A program made the position numbers and the translations under genes. From assembly GCF_050908995.1 (NCBI RefSeq), contig NC_135121.1, positions 9,362,001 to 9,426,000 of the forward strand: 64,000 bases of DNA. The letters are read 5' to 3'. Positions 14,001 to 23,450 of the stretch are shown in pieces. This DNA comes from Andrena cerasifolii. Lineage: Eukaryota; Arthropoda; Insecta; Hymenoptera; Andrenidae. Every line of letters begins with the position of its first letter. The stretch's first letter is position 1. The notes beneath the pieces were generated by a model. That model searched no databases. It had not been told where the DNA came from and saw nothing but the letters and a program-made list of their open reading frames with translations.

Positions 14001-17000
14001 TTTAATCTCGAATATTCAAGTGGCAAGTAAAACTTATAATCAGATAACAGTCGTTTTCGTTGATTAAATGAACTCGTGCTGGCAGAGTGAATCGAAGCGT
14101 GCTCGTATGACCAAACGGGGGTGGGGGTGCATTCAAACGTTCGAGAAAGCCACAATTCCGAAACCACACGATTACATGAAATTATTAAATACCGAACAAT
14201 ATTAACAGCCACGAAACACACGATCACACAGAATATGCCTTGTTACCGAACTTACGTCGCGGACAATTTGCTTCGCTGAAGAAGAAGAAACGTATTGGCG
14301 GGCGTGTGTGGTGTGTACCGTGTGTGCGCGTGTTTCTTTTAGATTTCGTATAACGATTAAAATCATGATTGTTCTGTATCGAGTTACGAGCGAGTTTCAA
14401 CTGTTGCGGGTAATGAGGTTCGTGTGAGTCTCTCGTGTTGAATGTCCGGATCGTGAAGTGTCGCAGTGAAGTTGTCCGCCTAGCCAACGTGCTCGCCGGT
14501 TATACGTACGTATTGTGGAAATCGGCGATCTGCTTGAGGTTCGTGAAGATGATGTCTTTGTTGTCGCGCACGATCCGTGGCACATCCGGGTTGTCGAGTG
14601 GCTTCAAGTAACGTTCGACGACCAGCTGAAGGTCCCTGCCAAACTCCTCCTCGGTTTCGACCAATTCCTTCACTACCGCCCTACGAAAATCGGTTCGTTG
14701 AAAAGAAGAGATCTGACAAGGAGAAGCTCTGCGCTGGGCAACTTACTCCCTTCGGTAATGCGAGTCTTCGGGTCCATGTCCAATCGCCGTGTCCTCGCTG
14801 AGGGCGGTCTGCATCAGGATCGACATGGGCAGCCATCCTTCCCTCGAATCCACTGTGCGAACGTACACTCTGCACAAAAAGGCCCCGATTTTAGGTAGTG
14901 TATGAATGCTTGCTTTAGGCGAAGAAAGACAGGGTAACTAATTTCAATACAGTGATCAAAGTAATTGGAGGATTTACTGTTTGAAGGAGAAGGTGTTACT
15001 GTCTAGAGGCTTTCACTCAAGTTCAAGATAGACCCTTTGCGAAGACTTTGTCGAAAAGGAGGCCAGCTAGCTGAGATTCTAATCGTGCTGAAATCACCTA
15101 CTCGAAACTTCGCGGGCTTACAGTTTCGTCGCGTATATAGCTCGCCAACTAGAAATGGTACTGTCAAATTCAAGGCCCAATGAGCCGAACAGACCGCCAA
15201 CAAATTTTGCGTTCTGCTGAATGGACGACAGACACGAGGAGCATGGCAGGACTGTTGCATTAGTCACTAAACTTAAATATAACTCTCGAACGCCCACACA
15301 AGCCTGCGTACCTATCTATTCTTTCTAATGTAACGAGGGAAACGTATCTCCACCCCGCGCTTTCGCGTAATTGGGCATATCCCGGGCTATTTCCGCTCTC
15401 TGAGCCAGAGAGATCTGCAACACTTGCGTCAACACTGGCGAAACGCTAGTCTACTGCTGTGCGAAAGGAATTATTTTAGACACTTCGTACGTGCACTTTC
15501 CATCAGCAATTTCCGCATCCTTGGTGCACGAAGTCCTAAGCTGTGTTTTAGGTATTGCAACATCCGCTTCTCAGGGCCTGAAGGAACGATGCGATCGAGA
15601 TTCCTCGACCAGCGCATCTCGATGTAGTAAATAGTAAATAGCTGGCGATCCATTGAACGTCGCCGATGCCAAAGCACCGAATCAAAGTTTCGGCTTGAAC
15701 CTCACCTTTACTCGAGCTTATTTTCAGAACTGGCTGATATTTCGCCTTCCCCGGAGTCGACCGTTCCCGAGCCAACGGGACGACTCCTTATTCACGCGCA
15801 TTGCGCAACTGAAATTTATTTAGACGCGACGTTTAAAACTTCTTCGAAATTCAGTCACGAAAACGTCGACCAAATATCTTGGGCGAACCAGAGGGGATGG
15901 AAATCGCGGAATGGCTGGCAGGAGCTGGCGTTCTCCATTTTCATCCAACTCCGCAGGGACTTTTCCTAACAACTGTCCCAATCATTCGGTACCTTCGTTA
16001 TCATTAACGTATTATCGACTTCGAATCTATTCTGGCTGACAGCCAATCACGCAGAGTAGCCGCCCCGGAGGACATTATCCATAGAGACGTTTATAAACGC
16101 TTCGTCTTCATTAACGTCACGGTAAATTACACTCCGTCAGTTTTCCCTCGGAGTCGACTAAGCTGAGGCATCATTTGCGACCAACAATGTTGTCCCTTTC
16201 TGTCCCCGGGTCCACCCCGTGCGGAAGAGTCGACAAGGTGGCTCGCGTGTCAGGGAACGTGGCAGCGCTAATAGCGAAGATCGCGTCGCGAATATGCCTC
16301 TGTCAGCGATAAAACGGGAATCGGGGGTTCCCGGGTGGGGGCTGGTGATAGCAAAGGCACGGGATCGTCTAATAAACGGACGAGGCGACGCGTGTCCGCT
16401 GGGGAAATCAAACAACTCGTGCGCTGCGATACGGTAACGGTTAGGCATCCGTTCTTGAGTAATCTCGGGGGTTGAAATCTTGAAATACGGCGAGTTCATT
16501 GGCTTCGCAGTTAACATAATGTCTGCGGGCTACTGTGTCACCGAAACACCTGTCGCTCCTATATTTCGTGCACGCATTTAATCGAGCGCGTCCACTTAAA
16601 CGCAGCTTCGTCTCCAGCCACTCATCTTCGACAGAGGACTTTACCCCCTTCGTCATTCCACTTCGGCTCTTGTGCGCGCGACCGTAAAACCGAGATTTGC
16701 ATCGAGAGAACGTGGATTCGTGAGAGATTTGCATTGTCAGACATAATCCGTCTCGAGGAGAATATTAAGAAATTAAGTAGCGATAGCGGCGAGGATCTAA
16801 CGAGCAACGGTCGATGGAACGTAATTTATCGCGAAGGCAGCAGCTGCTCGGGGTATATATCAGTAACCAGCACAGCCTTGATGCTTAACGATGACGCGCC
16901 CTTGGCGAAGTCTTCGGGGTTCAACGAGGAGTAGGCATGTACGTTCGATCGATTTCGTCGTCAGTCTCTTGGATGAACTTCGACGTTCTTTTATCGACGA

Positions 17001-20000
17001 CGATGAAGCTTGACCTGCCATAGTGCGACTGGAGTTGTGCTTCCCAACGCTTCTCCGTTATTTCCGGGTGTACCGAGACTTCCCAGTACAAACGCTGCTG
17101 GAGCTCTCTTCCACCGAGGAGCGATATACTTTACCTATGGATGCTGTTGTCCGAGCTCGACCTGGAGATGCTTCGCGCACGGGGATCCGCGTGCTTTCTT
17201 CGTGGTCGAACGGACAACTTGTGCCAGGCGGCCGAGTTGTCCAGCGTGTCGCCGATCTCGCCGATCTCCAGATCCGGATCCAGCTTCATCTTCCTACAAC
17301 ACGGTCAAACGTCCAGAATAGATGCCAGTGGGGCCCACCCCCGCAGCGGTGCTTGCCGTTGCCTTTTTAGTTGAGCCGCATGCAGACTAAACATCACTCT
17401 GCCGTGAGTCGAAGCGAGGTAGCGGGGTTCGTTAAATGGGAAAGAGCGAGGCGCGATGCTTTCAAGCTTCCTCAGCCCGGCCGGGCCTTCTCACTCGTTT
17501 GTTACTCGCTGGGCGGGCGTGTTTACGGCTCGCGCTACTCTATTCGCAGTGGTTAGTTGCGTTTTTCAAAGGGTCGCATCTCTAGCCCCGATAACGCGAC
17601 TATTCGGCTTCCGTGCATCGACCAGGGGCGCACGAGCGAAATCGCGAGAGAGAGGAGGCCAGTGGAGGTGACGGCTCGCGGTGGATTCGGCGGGGTGCGT
17701 GGCCCCCGCGATATTTCCCATCTGCCGTGGCACTCGCGCGAGTGCTGTCGGCGTATTTTATAAACGCGGGCCGCGAGCAGCGCCGGCGGAGCGTCGTTCC
17801 GCCGTAAAAATATCGCCGCGAAAATAAGCAAAGGGGAGGCCCCCACGCGGCCATCCCTCAGCGTTTGACACGCGGATTGACCGCGCCGCGGTCTCCTCCC
17901 TCGCGACTCCGCGGTGTGCAACATCCGATCGTGCGAACTTTAACTTTCCTCTCTATTAATACATTCTGCTCGTGCACGTGGTTAATACTTTCTTCGCGGC
18001 CTGCTCGGGGAATTTCCGAAGAGACGCGCGTGCAGTGGCTGTGTGCAGGGCCTCCTCTTTGATCCTCTCTTCCTAGGATCAAGGACAGTTATTAGCAGTT
18101 AGCGTGGCCGTGTTAATTGATGATCTCACGGCGCATGCATCGCCGACACGTTACAGCAGCAACGTGTTCTCCTGGTCCTCGCCCCGGCACCCTCCGGTTA
18201 GAACAATGTAACACGAGCGGAGTGTTAACGAAAGCGCCTACCATTACTCAAGAAGCCGCGAAATTGCAATTTGCTCGGCCGCGGAGCAAAGAACTTTTGC
18301 GAAAGTGATGGATCGCGGCCCACAGCCCGCTATCCTTCACCCATACACCGGCGTAGACTATATACGGCCAGTGGTGGAGCTTATTTCTGGCCAGGCACAC
18401 GTTGCACGCACACGGAAATAGATTTTAACGCGCGCGAATGCTCAGACACGCCGAGTCAACGGTCCAAAAAGAGAGAGGGGAAGGCAGGAGCCGATGTCGG
18501 GAATTATTTGCTTTCCCTTGGTTTTTATGAAGCGACTGCAGGACGCTGGGGGATCTTACTTGGCTAGATCGGCGTATTCGAGGGCCTCGACGATGTCGCC
18601 GACGTTCACGGTGAAACCATCTGTCTCGCTCTTGAAATCCTTCACGACGATATAGTTGTCCAAGGATTTCTGCAACGGAGAAAGAAAAAGAGTGTTCTAC
18701 GTTTCCTCGCTGTATACTGCAAAATTACCACTATTTTCTGGGCTTATGGTCAATTGAGAAGATCGAGAGTGGCAAGAAGTATATTTCAAGGAGTCACAGA
18801 GTGTTCCACCGGCAATCATTTCCCTCGCCCCAACATTACCCTCTCGCAGCTACTGTCCAGCTGGATGCTGCTCAGTCTCCTCAGGCTAGGCGTGTTCTCC
18901 CTGCTACCGGAGCATCCGTAGGACCTATCTGACCTCGACATTATCACTCCATTCCCTTCCTGCTTCTGATAGGTCCCGTTGGCCGATCCGTCGAGGCTGC
19001 TGGCGATCGAGGTGGTCCCAGTGAACGTGGACAGCATCTCGGCGTCCACGTCCTCTTCTTTCGCAACGGGGCAACAGTACATGGAGAAGCGATGGGCGGT
19101 GGGACGGTTGAGTCTCAGTGCCGAGAAAACGTGCAGTGGCTCGAAATGATGTATACCATCTTCGTCGAGCACGGTGTAGGCCACCTGACCCGTGAGCACC
19201 GATCGGGAAGCTTCCCTGGGCACGACTGCCTGCAGGCCCTGCTTGAGGATCATAAAAATAGCTGACGGCCTGTGGCTCCTTCTGAGAAGGAACTCCTCCA
19301 TCGCCAGGCTGTTGTCAGAGTGCAGCAGAACGGTAGGCACGTCCGCGGAGGACTGTAACGGTGCTTCTTCAGGCACGATCATCAGGGCAGCGCTCTCTCG
19401 CACGAGGGTTCTCAGACGCGGATCGGTTCTCGCCATCTCTGGATCGCTGTACAGCTGGCCAAGGGCACTCAGGAACGGCGGCCTCTCCTCGGCCAGCTTC
19501 CTCATCACGGTCAGCCTTTTCAGAACGTCCAAGGTCACTCTGTCGCTGGCCAAAGCGCGCGTCGATTTCTCGTCGCTGATCACGGCCAGGAGGCTGCTGG
19601 CTATGCTGGACATGCCTAGAGCCCTCGCCAGGCCGACAGCTTGAAGAAGCATCTCCCGAACGTTCTCCCCTTCGTCGTTCAGCAATTCCTGCAAGCGAAT
19701 CTCGCTGGATTCCCTGACAGCTTGAACGATCGCCTTGTGCACGGTCTCGACTGCCTCCTTCTCGGTAGCGATCGTGGATACTTCTTCGGACACCTTCTGA
19801 AGCACTCTGGACACTAATTCCGGATCGTTTCTGGAGATAGTTCTGAAGGCAGGTCCCACTAAGTCCGTTCCGTGCTCCTCCTCGAGAACCATGGAGAGTC
19901 TGTCGAGGACCACTTCGTCTTTCAGAGAGCGACCGACCACGGTGGATTTCAGGATATCGATCTTGTTGCGCCTGCTATGTAGCAGTTCTATGAGAGCGGA

Positions 20001-23000
20001 CTGGCAGAGGCTGCTTCTGTTTTGAGGGACTAACAGGATCTGCAGGATTTCCTCCACGGAGTGCTCGATGCTGATGTTCTTCTGGCGCAGGAGGACGTTG
20101 AATGCCTCGCTGATGCAGGAGTACACGAAATCCTGGTTGTCATCGTTGCTGTCCTCGATAGATCGAGTCGAGATCGCCAGGACAGCGCTGGACATTGCTG
20201 TTTTTACCGCGTCTCTTAGCCAATCGTCACTTTCATCTCCCGCGTTTCCTTCCTCTCCATTCTTCCTAGCGTTTAAAGCGACAGGGGGCTTGGTGCCATT
20301 CATCAGCTTAGAAGTCAAGTGATTCTCTTCCAGCTGCTGTTCCTGTTGAACAGCGATGTTCTTTGCCAGTTGAGCAACGGTGGATACGATCTGTGCCATT
20401 TTCACCGCCGTGGTGCCATGCAGGCCAAGCTTCTCAGCCATCACCAGCGCGTGTTCCAGAGCCACAGCTTTCGGATCCACGTCGACGTCCACCGCCGGTA
20501 GATCCGTGGCTACTTTCCTTCCCACGGACAAACCCGCCTCTGATAATTGCCTAAGCATCCTGGCGTCGATGCTGGCCTCTCCGTGGTGCTGGACATGAGG
20601 ATTGTAGTGCACGTGCTGCGGCCTCAGCAGCCTCAGCTCCTCGGGGGTGACCTCGAAGCCCTGCACAGAGAACTCCACTTCCCCTTCAGGCGTGTCCGTC
20701 AGATCTGGGGCAACGAAGCGCGGTCCCTCCTCCGTTTGAACGATCTGACCGGGGACGAAGGTGACACCCAGCTCTCCGGACTCCACCACGCGACCTGGAA
20801 CGAACCTCGGACCCTCTGGGGTGTCCACCACTTGGCCAGGCACGAATCGAGATCCCTCATCCTCCGTGGAGATCACCTGGCCAGGAATGAACGTGGGGCC
20901 CACCTTCGTTTCCACGATCTGCCCAGGCACGAAGCGCGGCCCGTCCGCGGTCTCTACTGTCTGACCGGGAACGAACTTGGAGCCAGTCCGAGTCTCCACC
21001 ATCTGTCCAGGGACGAACTTTGGTCCACTGCTGGTGTCGATCACCTGGCCAGGCACGAACTGCTCTCCCTTCTCCGTCATCACTATCTGGCCAGGCAGAA
21101 AGCCATCCTCCGTCATCACACCGGGCACGAACCTCGGACCGTCCTTCCCACCTCGCACCAGCTGCCCCGGAACGATCCTCTTCCCCTCGGGCAGCTTGTT
21201 CGCGTTCTCAGGGAAGAACTCCACGCCACGTTCCGTTTGCACCATGTGGCCGAAAATCTCACTCTGCTGAGACGACACGTTGGCCGTCTTCGGATCCACG
21301 GGTATACCAACAGGCCCAGCATCGTGGAACACCACTTCGTCGAACTTTCTAGCTGCAGCGAACTCGAAGCCCTCCTCCGTGAACCTCGTCTTCCCGGGGA
21401 AGAACCTCTCGCCGTCGGGCGTCCTCATCATCTGACCTTCCACGAATTTCTGACCCTTCGGCGTGTCCAGCGTCATCCCCGGTAGGAACGCAACTCCTTC
21501 CTCGGTGTCCTTCACGATGCCAGGAACGAAGCGGCCATCCCCAGAGCTCGTAGTGACGTACTGTCCAGGCACGAACTGTGCTCCCTGCGACGTTGAGATC
21601 GTTTGACCAGGGACGAACCTTGGCTCCCCGGTTGGAGACTCTATACACTGTCCGGGCACGAATTCCCAGGACTCAGCGACTTGCACGCTCTGACCCGGGA
21701 CGAACACTTGCTCCCCGCGGTGATCGGTGACCGTCTGGCCAGGCATGAACCGCGGCCCGTCAGGAGTGTGGATCGTCTGACCAGGAAGGAAGCTTCCGTT
21801 CCCGGTCACTTGGCCAGCGACGAACTTGGGACCCTCCTCTGTGAGCACGGTCTGACCTTGCACGAACCTAGCTCCTTCGTTCGTGTGGAAGGTCTGTCCT
21901 TGGAGGAATCGATGCCCCTGCTCAGTGGGTAGGGTTTGTCCAGCCACGAAGACAGGCGTCTCTTTGTCGTCCTGCTCCTTCGCGTTGAAGATCTGGCCAG
22001 GAACGAGGACGGGGCCATCGGGGGTGTTGACTGTCAGGCCAGGTACGAAGACAAGACCCTGGGGTGTCTGTAGAGTCTGGCCAGGCACGAAAATAGGCCC
22101 CATCGGCGTCTGTACTGTCTGGCCGGCGATAAATCTCTGAGCGGTCTTTATGTCTAATTTCAGACCCTTGATGTTGTGCGCCGTTGTCTCCTTACCCTGC
22201 GCCATGCCCTGCACCAGCTCTGGTATCTCCTCCACCCGGGGCAGCTCCTCCAGCGCCTGCTCGCCTGCTTGCAACAGCTTCACGTTCACGTTCGACAGTT
22301 CCTTCAAATCGCTGGCAGGGATATTCTGTATGGCTGACTGGATGGCTGCGTCGGGCTCTATCTTCAGAGGTGTCAGTGGCTTCACGATCGATATCGCCTC
22401 GAATCCACCGGTGCTCTCCGAGACGGGGCTGGTGCACGAGGACGCGGCGCTCTGCTCCACGATCTGAGGCTGCACGTTGATCGGCGAGGGTAGTTTGCTT
22501 ATCACTGGCTGCAGGGGTGGTTTTGCAGCGTTCCCAGTTCCCTGGAACGAGTTCCAATCTAACCTCTCTGGCAGGGACTTGGCTGCTTCCTTTAACGAGT
22601 TCGTTACGGAGATGAATTCGCAGGCTCTGATTCTAGCTTGCTCCAAGTCGACCTGCTTCCAGTTCTCGACTTTCTCCTCTTTAGCTTCCTCCTTGACGCT
22701 CCTCAGCCTCAGTTGCTTCGTCCTTCTAAGCTCCTCCTCCTCGGCTGCCTTCTCCTTCTCCTCGAAGATCCTCTTGGCGTAACTAAGTCCAGCCTGCCTC
22801 TTCCTCTTCCGCTTCCTAGCCTCTGCTTCCTGCTTCTCCCTCTCCTTCAGCACATCCTCGCGAGGGCCAAGTCCGTCGTACAAGTTCTCGAAGTCCTCCA
22901 GGTTCCTGAAGTCCACGGAGACGTTCTTGCCCTGTTTCAACCGGAAGAGGACAGTGTCGCAGTCTCTGGAGAGCATCACGTCCCTCACGTCTCCGTCTCT

Positions 23001-23450
23001 CACCGCTGCTTCCAGCCTCGAGGGAAACACCAGACTGCATCGTCGTTCCTCCACGGTGTAAACGAACCTCGAAGCTTCCTCTTCAGCTGGTGGATGCTTG
23101 GAGTCCAGCAGGTCGCGAAGGGCTCGCTGCTGCTCGCCTTCCCCTTCGAGGATCGGGAAGACATAACGGTAGTCCTTGAGGATCACGTGCTTCTTCTTCT
23201 CCCCCAGGACGAAGCCAGCTGTGAAATGGTGCGGTCCCAGGCCCGAGGCGTTCGTGATCTTGCATTTCGATTTGTCGTGGGTGTGCACGCCCAACAGAAC
23301 TGGAATGTAATGATGAGTTGGCAGGCCGTAGGACTTCCCTGTGATGCGGCAGAAACGCTTCGCGTCCGCCGGGCTGATCGGTGGCAGCAGAGGGAAGTAA
23401 TTCGGCTTGGGGAGGCCCCTGCTCCTTCCTGTTATCCTGCAGAAGGACAT
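1..23450 (-). CDS. Unc-89: Unc-89 / obscurin, N-terminal part (gene level, 3' end outside window)
   Basis: Giant sarcomeric M-line protein of the obscurin/UNC-89 family, which organises myosin filaments and signals through a RhoGEF module. Exons on the minus strand, all consistent in phase: 23450-18840, 18669-18560, 17293-17135, 14869-14747, 14680-14510, 13627-13558, 13275-13180, 10022-9930, 8747-8583, 8515-8357, 8272-7789, 7707-7507, 6424-6179, 5621-5480, 5411-5020, 4491-3587, 3399-2820, 2058-1906, 1399-1295, 883-1. This gives about 3,282 residues in the order repeat-rich N-terminus, SH3, DH, PH, linker, eight Ig domains, acidic linker. The SH3-DH-PH-Ig order and the DH text (for example KALEL, GKLGR-like GNIHKLGRLL) match nematode UNC-89. 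The later Ig, FnIII and kinase parts of the family lie beyond the left edge. Joining the first exon to the SH3 exons is my inference from a phase-0 donor/acceptor pair; shorter isoforms starting later are likely. Confidence 0.9.
2059..2819. other. Unc-89 intron
   Basis: Intron between the last Ig exon in the window and the acidic linker. Reading on past the donor at 2819 gives a low-complexity YYYYY tail from a short (TAA)n run near 2711-2727, which is not coding. Nothing else is seen. Confidence 0.7.
2820..6424 (-). CDS. Unc-89: Unc-89 Ig-domain exons (eight Ig domains)
   Basis: Exons 6424-6179, 5621-5480, 5411-5020, 4491-3587 and 3399-2820. Each I-set Ig domain shows the VxWxKDG strand and the D-A-G-x-Y motif, for example VQWLKDNKP/SDSGIYIA, TWLRDGKPF/EDAGLYTC, IKWTKDGKD/KDAGIYTI, VKWYKDGQE/DDAGSYSI and VKWFKDGQE. 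One domain spans 7507/6424, one spans 5480/5411, one spans 5020/4491, three lie in 4491-3587 and two in 3399-2820. The TPEE ... APIFLVRLKDTELLENTYL segment is typical of insect Unc-89. Confidence 0.93.
4554..4986. mobile_element. Palindromic MITE, copy 1 (Unc-89 intron)
   Basis: The whole element folds on itself. The left arm starts AGGGATGATCCCGAACCCG and the right arm is its near-exact reverse complement, ending CGGGTTCGGGATGTTCCCT. Internal arms around CTCTAAGGGGGTGTAATTGA and its complement also pair. It has no coding capacity. It lies in the intron between exons 4491-3587 and 5411-5020. Confidence 0.85.
5680..6066. mobile_element. Palindromic MITE, diverged copy 2 (Unc-89 intron)
   Basis: Same layout and recognisable sequence as the element at 4,554-4,986 (GACCCTTGAAAATTCAGCTA, AGATAGAAAAAAAGTTTTCA and the TTTTCAGGGGTC block in the right arm), but with many substitutions and small gaps. 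It lies in the next intron upstream, between exons 5621-5480 and 6424-6179. Confidence 0.8.
6425..7506. other. Unc-89 intron, AT-rich
   Basis: About 1.1 kb between the first two halves of the first Ig domain. Open frames are short and unlike any family; no repeat or RNA gene is seen. Confidence 0.7.
7507..8272 (-). CDS. Unc-89: Unc-89 PH C-half plus GNPGPEK linker exons
   Basis: Exons 8272-7789 and 7707-7507. The first finishes the PH domain (EDIRSFELHNP ... DPVKACWLKEIRQYASDV, with the conserved Trp of the C-terminal helix). It then runs into a low-complexity stretch of Gly-Asn-Pro-Gly units (GNPGPEKVQ, GNPGPEKLQ and variants) and a Ser/Tyr-rich tail. The second exon is Ser-rich and ends with GKPVFVKTIQGSSVE, the first strand of the first Ig domain. 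The join across 7507/6424 restores VEPGETTSFEC. Confidence 0.88.
8357..14680 (-). CDS. Unc-89: Unc-89 RhoGEF (DH) and PH N-half exons
   Basis: Exons 14680-14510, 13627-13558, 13275-13180, 10022-9930, 8747-8583 and 8515-8357. The DH domain starts near VVKELVETEEEFGRDLQ and shows the family helices: KPLDNPDVP, GVKYYADQPRMLGKTFLRL, KLPIQRINDYQLLLK (the conserved PxQRxxxYxLLL element) and KALELMLGIPHRATDN. The PH domain begins in the last exon (QQEWYTAIDKDGK, ERYLFLFKARILVC). DH-PH modules catalyse GDP-GTP exchange on Rho GTPases; obscurin DH acts at the sarcomere. Positions correspond to residues about 1668-1918 of the model. Confidence 0.92.
8748..9929. other. Unc-89 intron within the DH domain
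   Basis: About 1.2 kb between two DH exons. No coding or repeat signal is seen. Confidence 0.7.
10023..13179. other. Large Unc-89 intron within the DH domain
   Basis: About 3.2 kb with a GC-rich middle and no supported gene. It contains the probable element at 12,149-12,433 and a poly-G run near 12,460. Confidence 0.65.
12149..12433. mobile_element. Possible MITE with short terminal inverted repeats
   Basis: An AT-rich block is flanked by AGGGAGACCG and CGGTCTCCCCT, next to TA on the outer left side. Only about 10 bp of terminal repeat is visible and the interior is not palindromic, so this is tentative. Confidence 0.4.
13628..14509. other. Unc-89 intron within the DH domain
   Basis: About 0.9 kb between two DH exons; nothing further is seen. 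Confidence 0.7.
14747..18669 (-). CDS. Unc-89: Unc-89 SH3 exons (three exons, domain split by an insert)
   Basis: Exons 18669-18560, 17293-17135 and 14869-14747. The first gives the N-terminal SH3 strands (YIVVKDF ... VNVGDIVEAL). The second gives a charged Ser/Arg-rich insert (MKLDPDLEIGEIGD ... RPRRKHADPRAR). The third gives the closing strands (VYVRTVDSREGWLPMSIL), equivalent to the LVRT ... GWVPGSYF end of the nematode UNC-89 SH3. Phases agree at each join (AA|G, then AG|A). The last exon continues into the DH domain linker. Confidence 0.8.
14870..17134. other. Unc-89 intron inside the SH3 region
   Basis: About 2.3 kb. Its upstream end (about 16,935-17,105, minus) has an open stretch that could be an unused or alternative exon, but it is not needed for a continuous reading frame. 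Nothing else is supported. Confidence 0.6.
17294..18559. other. Unc-89 intron inside the SH3 domain
   Basis: About 1.3 kb, GC-rich, with many overlapping open frames on both strands that look like chance products of base composition. It could hold a promoter for shorter isoforms, but I see no decisive element. Confidence 0.55.
18840..23450 (-). CDS. Unc-89: Unc-89 first coding exon: CRITG modules, FVPGQ repeats, helical C-terminal half
   Basis: One uninterrupted 1,537-codon reading frame. Residues 1-90 hold three related modules beginning FCRITGRS, FCRITGKS and KCKITNAS, each followed by a GLP/GLG and aromatic/His segment. About 205-260 is a Lys/Arg/Glu coiled-coil-like stretch, about 300-430 is Pro/Ser-rich, about 438-912 is the FVPGQ repeat, and about 985-1500 is helix-rich with no domain I recognise. 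The ATG is preferred as start because the first FCRITG copy needs the codons after it, so the CAG just inside is not a splice acceptor. The frame runs to a stop at 18816, but the donor after GAG AGG (18840) joins in frame to the SH3 exon at 18669, so I read it as the 5' exon of Unc-89. It could instead be a separate 1,544-residue gene. Confidence 0.75.
20700..22140 (-). repeat. FVPGQ tandem repeat, about 30 units of 14 residues (42 bp)
   Basis: Unit consensus is F-V-P-G-Q-x-V-x-T-x-x-G-P-R. Units vary (FLPGQ, FMPGQ, FVAGQ, FFPGK, FVEGQ, FIPGQ) and some are 11-16 residues long. The array is broken once near 21,240-21,350 by a non-repeat segment. The Phe/Val-Pro-Gly turn and TxxGP pattern recur throughout. 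Codon choice differs between units, so the array is old and held at the protein level rather than freshly duplicated. Confidence 0.95.

Noticed and set aside
16935..17105. Minus-strand open stretch encoding text such as TSKFIQETDDEIDRTYMP
   Set aside because: Looked like an Unc-89 exon, but an in-frame TAA and no proper acceptor separate it from exon 17,293-17,135, which joins perfectly to 14,869 without it. An alternative exon remains possible.
20547..21485. 312-codon plus-strand open frame opposite the FVPGQ array
   Set aside because: Shadow of the minus-strand repeat; its own His/Leu/Arg repeats follow from the complementary codons.
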